Positions 15,890-24,307 of a stretch of 46,779 bases of DNA are shown one piece after another. This DNA comes from an uncultured Acidimicrobiales bacterium. GTDB taxonomy: Bacteria; Actinomycetota; Acidimicrobiia; Acidimicrobiales; SZUA-35. Location of the stretch: contig CALAJV010000025.1 in NCBI GenBank assembly GCA_937922805.1, positions 1 through 46,779 on the forward strand, written 5' to 3'. The position numbers and the translations under genes were made by a program. Position 1 is the stretch's first letter. Each line of letters starts with the position of its first letter. A model generated the notes under the pieces. It did not search any database. It saw nothing but the letters and a program-made list of their open reading frames with translations, and was not told where the DNA came from.

Positions 15890-17814
15890 TGCGTAGAGTA
15901 ATTGCGATAGCGCTTAGCCTCATCGCAGCACTGACGACGTTGTCCGTACTCGGATCGGCCGCCACTGCCCAAGATGAGAATGCGACCGTAGCTAGAACAG
16001 CTGAGATTACGGCCGTTGATGACTCAGCGGGGGACGGGGCCCAAGCGGTCGTATTCGGCGTCAACACCGATACGGGCGCCTCCGACGTAGCGGTCGAATC
16101 CTCCGGCGAAGCCGGGACCATTGCTGGGCTCCAGGCCGCATCCGAAGCTGGCTGGCCTGTAGAACTAGTCTTCGTAGTTGACGTGCACAACCGACGGGTC
16201 TCTGACGGGACACTTGGCGATGTCAAGCTAGCTATCGCCGAGATCGCCAACGATCTGCCAGAAGGAACTTCTATAAGTCTGGTGACGGCCGGGTCAACGG
16301 CTCAGACCCAAATAGTGTTCTCTACTGATCGGGAGCGGATAGCCAGAGAGGCTCGCGACCTGCAACCTGAATCAGGCGCAGCGATCTTCGATGCTGTTGG
16401 CTTAGCTGGCCGCCTCTTTGATGATTCGCCTGGTGTCGTTCGTTCAGTCGTCTTGTTTGCCGGTGGGTCAGACAGTGGGTCTGAACTTTCAGCCAGCGGC
16501 GCCGCCGCCCGTCTAATCCAAAGCGGATCTCAACTAGTGTCTGTGAGAACTGAGAACGCGGACGTTTCCTCCATCACAGAAGCGGTTGGAGGTGCGGAGG
16601 TAACGGTTTCCGACGATGTGGCTGCTTCAGCCGCGATGAACTCGGCCTACGCAGTTGCTTCTGACCGGCTACTTGTCAATTTCGTAGCAGCCAACGAGAC
16701 CAGCGAACGCCAGAACACAACCTTTACCATCGCCGGTCAAGAGGCCACCGTCTCATACCCACCGGGACTGAATACCACGAATCGTCTTCAACTGTCTGCA
16801 CAACCTGAAGAGTCTCGATTGAACCTTAACTTCTTCGGAAGTACGTTCATGCTCTACGTGTTCATCGGGTTGGCCTTCGTTGGTATCTCGCTCGGAATTT
16901 GGTCGGTTGGTTCTATGTTTGCCGGTCAGTCCAATCTTGACTCGATGCTGGCCCGATACGACAATGGGGCCGAAAATCTCGACGATTCAGAAGTAAACGA
17001 AATGCTGGTTCAGAGCGCTTTGGTGCAGAGAGCGGTCGATATGACCGAGAGCTTTGCCGACAAGCAAGGCTTCTTGAGCAGAATGGAACGACTGCTTGAA
17101 CGGGCAAACTTGCCGGTTCGAGCCGGTGAGGCCCTATTTTTCGCTGGGTTTGTCTCGTTTCTGGTGTTTGTAGTCGTCTGGTTCGTTGGCGGCAGCTTCC
17201 TGTTCGGCGTGCTCTTCGCCCTGATGGCCGTTGGCGTGTCCTATGGGGTTGTTCAGTTGCTGGCCCGCCGGCGACTGAAGAAGTTCGAAGGACAACTGCC
17301 CGATACGCTCCAGCTTCTGGCTGGCACCCTACGAGCCGGCTACTCTCTCCCGCAGGGCCTAGAGTCGGTATCACAAGAGATCTCCGACCCAATGGGTGAG
17401 GAGCTACGACGGGCCATGACCGAAGCCCAACTGGGACGGGAGCTTGAGCCGGCTCTGACCGGTGTGGCGGAGCGACTCGACAGCCCCGATTTCGCTTGGG
17501 CTGTAATGGCTATTGGAATTCAACGGGAGGTCGGTGGCAACCTCAGTGAACTTCTCATGACTGTCTCTGAAACGATGATTCAGCGCGAACGGCTACGTCG
17601 AGAAGTCAACGCGTTGACCGCCGAGGGTCGAATGTCAGCTCTTATTCTCTCGTTGCTGCCTCCGGGCCTTGCCGTAGTCATGTTTGTCATGAACCCCGAC
17701 TACATCGGAACGTTGTTTGAGTCAATGATTGGGTGGGGCCTGGTTGGTCTCGCCGTTGTTCTAGGCCTAGTTGGCCTGGCGTGGATGAAGAAAGTGATAA
17801 CGATCGATGCTTAG
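15889..17814 (+). CDS. tadB: VWA-TadB fusion, Tad pilus inner-membrane platform protein
   Basis: A 641-residue fusion. Residues 1-27 are a signal peptide (cut after AATA27). Residues about 90-245 resemble a von Willebrand A domain placed outside the membrane (VELVFVVDVHNR; VVLFAGGSDSGS), but the MIDAS DxSxS is degenerate (Asp98-Val-His-Asn-Arg), so metal binding is doubtful. A membrane segment (about 320-343) leads into a cytoplasmic part, two more segments (416-434 and 436-458), the T2SSF domain (about 470-595, LPDTLQLLAGTLRAGYSLPQGL) and a final hairpin (610-632). Plain TadB is about half this size. The VWA part could sense or guide pilins; that is inference. It overlaps tadC by 8 bases. 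Confidence 0.9.
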   Translation: MRRVIAIALSLIAALTTLSVLGSAATAQDENATVARTAEITAVDDSAGDGAQAVVFGVNTDTGASDVAVESSGEAGTIAGLQAASEAGWPVELVFVVDVHNRRVSDGTLGDVKLAIAEIANDLPEGTSISLVTAGSTAQTQIVFSTDRERIAREARDLQPESGAAIFDAVGLAGRLFDDSPGVVRSVVLFAGGSDSGSELSASGAAARLIQSGSQLVSVRTENADVSSITEAVGGAEVTVSDDVAASAAMNSAYAVASDRLLVNFVAANETSERQNTTFTIAGQEATVSYPPGLNTTNRLQLSAQPEESRLNLNFFGSTFMLYVFIGLAFVGISLGIWSVGSMFAGQSNLDSMLARYDNGAENLDDSEVNEMLVQSALVQRAVDMTESFADKQGFLSRMERLLERANLPVRAGEALFFAGFVSFLVFVVVWFVGGSFLFGVLFALMAVGVSYGVVQLLARRRLKKFEGQLPDTLQLLAGTLRAGYSLPQGLESVSQEISDPMGEELRRAMTEAQLGRELEPALTGVAERLDSPDFAWAVMAIGIQREVGGNLSELLMTVSETMIQRERLRREVNALTAEGRMSALILSLLPPGLAVVMFVMNPDYIGTLFESMIGWGLVGLAVVLGLVGLAWMKKVITIDA

Positions 17815-18751
17815 CTTCTTTAGTAGCCTCCCTCCGACGGTCTACGTTGTCGGACTGGTTTTTGCCTTTGTCCTTGGTTTATACGCTGTACTTACTCAGA
17901 TCGAAGAGCGTTCGGCAGCGAGAAGCTCGTTGCGTCAGCTCGACGGCTACGAGGTCGAAAACCAACGCGATCAGGACCTGCTAGTACCACTCAGCCAGCG
18001 TGTTCTTAGCCCTGTGGTCAGCACCGTCGGAAACCTGGGTGGTCGTTTCAATCCACCCGAGTACATAGAAGGTGTTCGTCAAAAGCACGTTCAGGCTGGA
18101 ATCTATACCGCTGAGCGAGTGGAGAAATTTCTTGCTATGCGAATCCTCGGATTCGTTCTGATCCCGGTATGGCTGGTTGTGATCTTTCTCGTAAACCCAC
18201 TTGGTTTAGGCGGAATGATTCAACTTGTGGCTGCGATTGGTGGGGTCGTTGCGTTAGCTACTCTCCCGAATTCGAGGCTGAACAGTAAGGTTCAGGATCG
18301 GCAGAAGTCGATTCAGAAGTCGTTACCTGATGTTCTTGATCTGCTGACGATCTCGGTAGAGGCTGGACTCGGTTTCGAACAAGCTGTCGATCGAGTTGTG
18401 CACAATGTTCCTGGCGAGCTTTCTGATGAGTTTGCTCGGGTACTCGGTGAAACAGCGGCTGGCGCTAGTCGTTCTGATGCACTTCGATCACTCCAGGATC
18501 GGGTCGATATTCCTGAGGTGCGCTCATTCGTGATGGCCATGATCCAAGCCGACAAGTTCGGCGTAAGCATCGGTCGGGTATTGCGAGCTCAATCGGACGA
18601 GATGCGGATCAAGCGTCGTCAGCTGGCTCAGGAACAGGCTCAAAAGGCTCCAGTCAAGATGATGATACCGATGGTCTTTTGCATCTTTCCATCGTTGTTC
18701 GTGGTGATTCTGGGACCAGCCGGAATCAACATTGCTGAGGCGCTTGGTTAA
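17807..18751 (+). CDS. tadC: Tad pilus platform protein TadC
   Basis: A 314-residue T2SSF-family membrane protein that pairs with TadB to form the pilus platform. There is an N-terminal membrane segment (about 10-30), a pair of segments (about 112-150), the T2SSF domain (about 166-290, LPDVLDLLTISVEAGLGFEQAVDRV and QADKFGVSIGRVLRAQSDEMR) and a C-terminal segment. The ATG overlaps the tadB end by 8 bases in a different frame. It is the last recognisable Tad gene; pilin, TadE/F and prepilin peptidase genes are not in this window. Confidence 0.92.
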   Translation: MLSFFSSLPPTVYVVGLVFAFVLGLYAVLTQIEERSAARSSLRQLDGYEVENQRDQDLLVPLSQRVLSPVVSTVGNLGGRFNPPEYIEGVRQKHVQAGIYTAERVEKFLAMRILGFVLIPVWLVVIFLVNPLGLGGMIQLVAAIGGVVALATLPNSRLNSKVQDRQKSIQKSLPDVLDLLTISVEAGLGFEQAVDRVVHNVPGELSDEFARVLGETAAGASRSDALRSLQDRVDIPEVRSFVMAMIQADKFGVSIGRVLRAQSDEMRIKRRQLAQEQAQKAPVKMMIPMVFCIFPSLFVVILGPAGINIAEALG

Positions 18752-18765
18752 CGGCCAGTTCGGCC

Positions 18766-20397
18766 ATGGCGAACCATCAGACCAATTCATCGGACGTCGG
18801 GACTGATCCCGATTTGCCACCTGCTACGAACCAGAAGCTCCAACGTAAACGCGCCGAGCAGGATCGAGACACCGCTGTGTCTAGTCCGCAGACCATCGCG
18901 TCGCCTGTAGCCAACTCAGTCGAGAGCGAGTCGACGCTATCGCAAACTTCTCGACAAGGGCCGGCCGACGTTCGGCGAAGAGGCGTGACTTTGGCTGGCG
19001 GTGTAGGCGTGCTGCTGGCGCTAATCGCGTTCATCGTCGGGGCCCGGCTGAGCGGCGACAACAGTTTCATGACCCACCTGGCGACCGGTCGGCTCGTGCT
19101 CGATGAGGGAGCGGTGCCAACCGCTGACCCCTATTCCTACACGGCAAAGGGCGACCCCTGGGTAGTCCAGAGTTGGTTACCCAGCATTGTGTACGCCACG
19201 TCCGAACGGTTGCTTGGCCTGGCATCGATCCGAGTTCTCAATGGTTTGTTGGCTGCGGCCATCGCAGTAGGACTTTGGAGACTCACCGATTCAGCCAAGC
19301 AAATAACGACTCGGGTCGGGCTTATGATCCCACCTCTGATCCTGGGATTCGGATTCTGGTCTCAACGGCCGTTGATGTTCGGTCTTTTGGCCATGGTCCT
19401 GACGCTGCACGTCGTGCAAAGCCGGATGCCGATATGGGCCATGATTCCGATCATGTGGTTTTGGGTCAATTCCCACGGTTCGTTCCCGATGGCGTTCGCG
19501 CTGCTCGGGGCCGTCATGGTAGGAACGGCTCTTGACTCTCGTCAGCTCCCAAAGCGTGAAGTTGGCGTACTCGTATTCGCCGTTCTTGGATGCGCTGTTG
19601 GCGCGCTCAATCCAGTCGGACCCCGGCTACTGGTGTTCCCCTTTCAACTCCTCGCGAAAGGCGACGCTCTACGGCAAGTCTCGGAGTGGAGCTCTCCTGA
19701 GTTTCGTCGACCACTTGAATGGACGTTCCTCATCCTTCTGGGACTCGTTGTTGCGGCGGCATCGAGGGGAGCTGGTTGGCGCGTACTGCTTCCCGCTCTG
19801 GGCTTCTTTGTCGGTGGGCTGCTGGCTATTCGCAACATGAGCGTTGCCTCCCTGGTCATAACCGCCATGATTGTTCCGGTGTTCGCCGGACTGTACGGCA
19901 GCGACGATGGTTCCGGAACCGGATTCGTTGGTAAGGCGCTTGGCTTGTCTGGAGTATTCGGCATTCTTATCGGCTCACTGGCTACATTGGCCGGGCCGGG
20001 GCTGGCGGTTGCACACTATCCAGAGTCCGAAGTCGAATATTTGGAAGACCGAACGCTAGTAGCAACCAGTGATGTCAGCCTCCTGCACCGGGAACGAGTG
20101 GGAAACTATCTCGAGTATCGGTATGGCGATGATGCCAATGTTTTTTTCGATGACCGGTTCGATATGTACCCGCTATCAATTGTCGAAGACAGTGTTGCGT
20201 TGGTCCAGGGCAAAGGCGACTTCGAAGAAATTGTTGACCGGTGGTCTCCAGACATTGTGATCTGGGAAGTGGACTCGGACTTCGGTCGATGGTTGCAAGG
20301 GTCTAACGATTGGGAAGTTATTGACCTCGACAAAGAAGATCGATGGCTCCTGGCTTGCAACCGCAGCAGTACAGTTTACGCAACTTGCGCTGAATAG
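18766..20397 (+). CDS. Polytopic membrane protein, GT-C-like, unknown substrate
   Basis: A 543-residue protein with a polar, disordered N-terminal tail (about 70 residues), roughly ten hydrophobic segments and a soluble C-terminal part of about 120 residues. The block ATGRLVLDEGAVPTADPYSYT followed by WVVQSWL after the first segment resembles the first extracytoplasmic loop of GT-C-type glycosyltransferase-like membrane proteins. No catalytic residues can be named with confidence. It starts 14 bases after tadC, so it may be cotranscribed and could glycosylate pilus or surface components; this is speculative. No good ribosome site is visible before the ATG. Confidence 0.8.
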   Translation: MANHQTNSSDVGTDPDLPPATNQKLQRKRAEQDRDTAVSSPQTIASPVANSVESESTLSQTSRQGPADVRRRGVTLAGGVGVLLALIAFIVGARLSGDNSFMTHLATGRLVLDEGAVPTADPYSYTAKGDPWVVQSWLPSIVYATSERLLGLASIRVLNGLLAAAIAVGLWRLTDSAKQITTRVGLMIPPLILGFGFWSQRPLMFGLLAMVLTLHVVQSRMPIWAMIPIMWFWVNSHGSFPMAFALLGAVMVGTALDSRQLPKREVGVLVFAVLGCAVGALNPVGPRLLVFPFQLLAKGDALRQVSEWSSPEFRRPLEWTFLILLGLVVAAASRGAGWRVLLPALGFFVGGLLAIRNMSVASLVITAMIVPVFAGLYGSDDGSGTGFVGKALGLSGVFGILIGSLATLAGPGLAVAHYPESEVEYLEDRTLVATSDVSLLHRERVGNYLEYRYGDDANVFFDDRFDMYPLSIVEDSVALVQGKGDFEEIVDRWSPDIVIWEVDSDFGRWLQGSNDWEVIDLDKEDRWLLACNRSSTVYATCAE

Positions 20398-20502
20398 ATC
20401 GGGTCGGTAAAGCAGTCGGGATGGCTGAAGGTCACGGCTTGGGGTCCAAAGTGAGTTGAACCGCAAGCCAGGTTCGGATGGTTTGAGCGACGAGCGGGTA
20501 AG

Positions 20503-20530
20503 CAAAAGGCCCAGGCATTTGCCTGGGCCT
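20503..20530 (-). terminator. Rho-independent terminator of the minus-strand response regulator
   Basis: AGGCCCAGGC (20507-20516) and GCCTGGGCCT (20521-20530) form a perfect 10-pair stem with a 4-base loop. On the minus strand it is followed by TTTTGC, fitting the end of the regulator gene that stops at 20587. It may also stop plus-strand transcription from the Tad side, but no T-run follows on that strand. Confidence 0.78.
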
Positions 20531-20586
20531 AGCTCGAGTTGGGTTTGCAGGCTTGGGCTGCGTGACGATTGTTCGAAGCGTTGAAA

Positions 20587-21336
20587 CTAGTTAATACTGA
20601 CGATTCCCATTCGAACGGCCTGAAGAACGGCTTGGGTTCGGTCTCGAGCTCCAAGCTTTTGATAGATCGAGGCAAGGTGGTTTTTGACCGTCTTCTGGCT
20701 GATGAAGAGCTGCTCTGCTACTTCCGGTGTTGAGCACCCGTCAGCGATCAGCTGAAGCACTTCCTCTTCTCGTGGGGTGATGACCCGCTCGGTTGTGGCG
20801 GCTGCATCTTGTCGTCGAACCTCGGCCAGCATCGAAGCGGCTAGGCGAGGCGACAGCGCAGTTTCTCCGGCTACGACCGCTTCGATAGCGACGGCAATTT
20901 CGTCGACGCTGCAATCCTTGACGAGGTACCCGCTAGCGCCAGCTCTAACGGCCTCAGCCAGAATTTCTTGGTCGGCGTGCATCGTAAGCATCACGATAAA
21001 GACGCCAGGCATACGAGCTTTGAGCTGCTGGGTCGCCTCGACCCCGTCAAGATCTGGCATCGTAACGTCCATCAACACCACATCGGGTTGAAGGGCAGCG
21101 GCCAAATCGACCGCCTCGGCCCCGTTGCGGGCCTCGCCGATGACGTCGAAACCTTGTTCAATGAGCGATCGTCGAAGGCCTTCTCGTAGCATCCGGTGAT
21201 CGTCTGCCAGTAAAAGGCGGATATTCTTGCGGCGTTCAGCCCGCTGGATAGCTTCAGGCGTCTGAACGGCGGGGCCAGATGACCCAATTAGCGGATCGGT
21301 TGCCCGCCGACCGATATCGTTCGTTTCGGGTATCAC
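20587..21336 (-). CDS. NarL/FixJ-family response regulator
   Basis: A 249-residue DNA-binding regulator. A receiver domain (about 38-155) has the acidic pair Asp45-Asp46, phosphoacceptor Asp90 in VVLMDVTMPDLDG and Lys140 in GYLVKDCS. A LuxR-type HTH (about 183-245) has ITPREEEVLQLIADGCST and KTVKNHLASIYQKLGARDRTQ. The start is GTG at 21334-21336 with GAAGGGA about 11 bases upstream. A 36-residue tail precedes the receiver. No histidine kinase is adjacent, so the signal is unknown. It lies opposite to coaE, with about 220 bases of shared upstream DNA. Confidence 0.92.
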   Translation of the reverse strand: MIPETNDIGRRATDPLIGSSGPAVQTPEAIQRAERRKNIRLLLADDHRMLREGLRRSLIEQGFDVIGEARNGAEAVDLAAALQPDVVLMDVTMPDLDGVEATQQLKARMPGVFIVMLTMHADQEILAEAVRAGASGYLVKDCSVDEIAVAIEAVVAGETALSPRLAASMLAEVRRQDAAATTERVITPREEEVLQLIADGCSTPEVAEQLFISQKTVKNHLASIYQKLGARDRTQAVLQAVRMGIVSIN

Positions 21337-21557
21337 TTGAACGCTGTCCCTTCTCGATGAGCTAATAAAGCGAAATGCTCAGGTCCGGTTGACCCTGCTC
21401 TCCAGAACGGATCGGCGATATTGGGTTGAGAATGAGCATTACGACCTGTTCGTTTTCTCTTCTAGTTCGAACGGCCCATAAATCTGGTCTATTGATCATT
21501 TCCTGGGATGGAGAAAGTTAGAGTTCTGATCTAGGCAAGTGACGCAGCGGAGGAACG

Positions 21558-22184
21558 ATGATTCTGGTGGCTTTAACAGGAGGAATAGGTTCAGGGAAGT
21601 CCTCTGTTTCGACCGAGCTGAGCCAACGGGGGGCGGCGATAATCGATGCCGATCAGATCGTCCGGGACCTGCAACAGCCGGGGAAGCCAGTATTCGAGTC
21701 AATGGTTGAGCGGTGGGGCGCCGGGATCGTTGCCTCCGACGGTGAATTGGATCGACAAGCGGTTGCGGCAATTGTCTTCGGCGACAAGGCCGAATTGAAG
21801 GCGTTAGAAGCCCTAGTGCATCCGGCAGTAGGGGTCGAGATGCGTAATCAAATGGACGAGCTAGCAGCGACAGATCGTGTTGTCATACTCGACATCCCGC
21901 TACTGGCCGAGGGCAAGGGCGACAAACGAGGGGCTTCAGCTGTCGTAGTCGTTGATTGTCCAATCGATATTGCCGTTGATCGTCTCGTTAGGTTTCGAGA
22001 TTTCGACCGAGACGATGCTACGGCAAGAATTGAAGCTCAAGTCAGTCGAGAGGAACGCCTGGCTCTGGCTGACTTCGTAATCGACAACAGCGGCTCGATC
22101 GATCACCTAAACACCGAAGTAAGTAGGTGTTGGGATTGGTTGCAGCAGCAATCAACCACCCCATGGCCGCCACCCGACAACTAG
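21558..22184 (+). CDS. coaE: Dephospho-CoA kinase
   Basis: It catalyses the last step of coenzyme A synthesis, phosphorylating the 3'-OH of dephospho-CoA. The P-loop GGIGSGKS is at 8-15, the substrate Asp-containing block IDADQIVRDL follows, and the lid region VDRLVRFRDFDRDDATAR is at about 138-155. At 208 residues it is a normal single-domain CoaE, without the C-terminal GrpB-like extension that mycobacteria have. GGAGG lies 4 bases before the ATG. Its place before uvrB is conserved in actinobacteria. Confidence 0.93.
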   Translation: MILVALTGGIGSGKSSVSTELSQRGAAIIDADQIVRDLQQPGKPVFESMVERWGAGIVASDGELDRQAVAAIVFGDKAELKALEALVHPAVGVEMRNQMDELAATDRVVILDIPLLAEGKGDKRGASAVVVVDCPIDIAVDRLVRFRDFDRDDATARIEAQVSREERLALADFVIDNSGSIDHLNTEVSRCWDWLQQQSTTPWPPPDN

Positions 22185-22281
22185 ACGCTGCCAGTTCTGT
22201 TCTATGGGCGGCGCTGGCGAAGGGCGTTCGTTCGACTAGCTTTGCTGAGCAAGTGTCGTACCGGTCGGCTAGCGTTTGATT

Positions 22282-24303
22282 GTGCCCCCATTTGAGATGA
22301 TGGCCGAATACCGGCCTGCTGGAGATCAGCCGAACGCGATCAAAGAACTAACCCGCAGCATTAGCGACGGCGAGCGGATCCAGACCCTTCTTGGTATTAC
22401 CGGGTCAGGAAAGTCGGCCACGATTGCGTGGACTATCGAGGCGCTCCAACGGCCAACGCTGGTCATCGCCCCCAATAAGTCGCTGGCCGCTCAGTTGGCC
22501 AACGAATTTCGAGAGTTTTTTCCCAAGAACCGGGTCGAGTATTTTGTTAGTTACTACGACTATTACCAGCCTGAGGCTTACATCCCATCTTCTGACACCT
22601 ACATCGAGAAAGACTCGTCGGTCAACGATGAAATAGATCGGCTTCGGCACGCTGCCACTTCGGCTTTGCTAACTCGTCGTGACACGATTGTTGTCGCATC
22701 GGTGTCGTGTATATACGGTCTCGGTTCACCAGAGGAATACAAGAAAAAGCTCTTGGTCGTACGAGCGGGCGAAGAACAAGACCAGCGTGAAATTCTGACC
22801 CGTCTGGTCGATATGCAGTACGAACGCAACGACATGAACCTGGTTCGGGGAAAGTTCCGGGTTCGGGGCGACACCATCGAGGTACACCCCGCCTACGAGG
22901 AGTTCGTGGTTCGAATCGAGTTGTTCGGAGACGAGGTCGAGTCGATTACATCGGTCGATCCGCTTACCGGAGAGCGGTTAGAAGCATTAGACGAGCTCGT
23001 TGTCTTCCCGGCCACCCACTACGTGGCTTCGGACGAAAAGATGGAACGAGCTATTCTGGCCATCGAATCCGAGTTGCAGGAACAGCTCGCCTTACTCGAG
23101 GGCGAAAAAAGGCTTCTTGAGGCGCAGCGGCTCAGAATGCGAACCCAGTACGACCTCGAGATGATGCAGGAGATGGGTTTCTGCAATGGCATCGAAAACT
23201 ACAGCCGCCATATCGACGGCCGTAAAGAGGGCGAGCGTCCGTACACACTGCTTGACTTTTTCCCCGATGACTACTTGATGGTTCTCGATGAGAGCCATGT
23301 GGCCATTCCACAACTTCATGGTCAGTACGAGGGAGACAGAAGTCGTAAGAGCACATTGATTGAGCACGGTTTCCGACTGCCTTCGGCGGCCGACAATCGA
23401 CCCTTACGTTTCGATGAGTGGAACGAAATGGTCAACCAAGTGGTGTTCTTGTCCGCGACGCCCGGCCCGTATGAGTTTGAACATTCAGCGACCATTGTGG
23501 AACAAATCGTGCGCCCTACCGGCCTTATCGATCCCGAAGTGGTGGTCAAGCCGACGAAGGGACAGATCGATGATCTGTTAGAGAATATTTCGGCGGTAAT
23601 TGAAGCCGAAGGTCGAGTCCTGGTCACTACTTTAACGAAGAAAATGGCCGAGGATCTGACCGAGTACCTCTTGGAGCAAGGAGTCCAAGTTCGCTACCTG
23701 CACTCCGAGATCGACACGATCCAGAGAATCGAAACGCTTCGAGGGCTCCGAACCGGAGAGTTCGATGTTTTGGTGGGCATCAACCTCCTCCGAGAAGGCT
23801 TGGACCTGCCTGAGGTTCAGCTTGTATGCATACTCGACGCCGACAAGGAAGGCTTCTTGCGGTCCGAAACGTCGTTGGTGCAGACAATTGGTCGAGCGGC
23901 GAGGAACGTAGAAGGTCGAGTAATTATGTATGCCGACAAGATGACGGCATCGATGCAGAAGGCAATTTCAGAAACGAATCGACGGCGCGGCTTGCAAGTC
24001 GCCTACAACGAAGCCCACGGAATCAACCCACAGACGGTGCGCAAAGCGGTCACCGACATCTTGTCGCTCATCCGACCTGACGAGTCGGCTCCGATGCCGG
24101 GCAAGGACAAACGCAAACGTCGCCCTGAGGACGAAAAGCGAATTCGAGAACTAGCTGAGTTGCCTGAGGATCAGCTACGACGGTTGATCGACTCATTAGA
24201 GCTGGAAATGCAAGAAGCGTCGGCTGATCTCCGGTTCGAATACGCGGCCCGACTTCGAGATGAAATCAAGGACCTTCGGCGAGAGCTACGCGAGATCGCT
24301 TAG
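22282..24303 (+). CDS. uvrB: Excinuclease ABC subunit B
   Basis: UvrB is the DNA-loading helicase-like core of nucleotide excision repair. Walker [13 protein letters not shown], the beta-hairpin region [10 protein letters not shown], the DEAD-like DESH and helicase motifs ([23 protein letters not shown]) are all present. The C-terminal UVR motif ([13 protein letters not shown]...[11 protein letters not shown]) binds UvrC or UvrA. With GTG at 22282 the protein is 673 residues and begins [16 protein letters not shown], aligning with the usual FEVVS...PAGDQP opening; ATG at 22297 would cut that block. No strong ribosome site is seen. It ends 4 bases before the convergent membrane-protein gene. 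Confidence 0.96.
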   Translation: MPPFEMMAEYRPAGDQPNAIKELTRSISDGERIQTLLGITGSGKSATIAWTIEALQRPTLVIAPNKSLAAQLANEFREFFPKNRVEYFVSYYDYYQPEAYIPSSDTYIEKDSSVNDEIDRLRHAATSALLTRRDTIVVASVSCIYGLGSPEEYKKKLLVVRAGEEQDQREILTRLVDMQYERNDMNLVRGKFRVRGDTIEVHPAYEEFVVRIELFGDEVESITSVDPLTGERLEALDELVVFPATHYVASDEKMERAILAIESELQEQLALLEGEKRLLEAQRLRMRTQYDLEMMQEMGFCNGIENYSRHIDGRKEGERPYTLLDFFPDDYLMVLDESHVAIPQLHGQYEGDRSRKSTLIEHGFRLPSAADNRPLRFDEWNEMVNQVVFLSATPGPYEFEHSATIVEQIVRPTGLIDPEVVVKPTKGQIDDLLENISAVIEAEGRVLVTTLTKKMAEDLTEYLLEQGVQVRYLHSEIDTIQRIETLRGLRTGEFDVLVGINLLREGLDLPEVQLVCILDADKEGFLRSETSLVQTIGRAARNVEGRVIMYADKMTASMQKAISETNRRRGLQVAYNEAHGINPQTVRKAVTDILSLIRPDESAPMPGKDKRKRRPEDEKRIRELAELPEDQLRRLIDSLELEMQEASADLRFEYAARLRDEIKDLRRELREIA

Positions 24304-24307
24304 CTAG

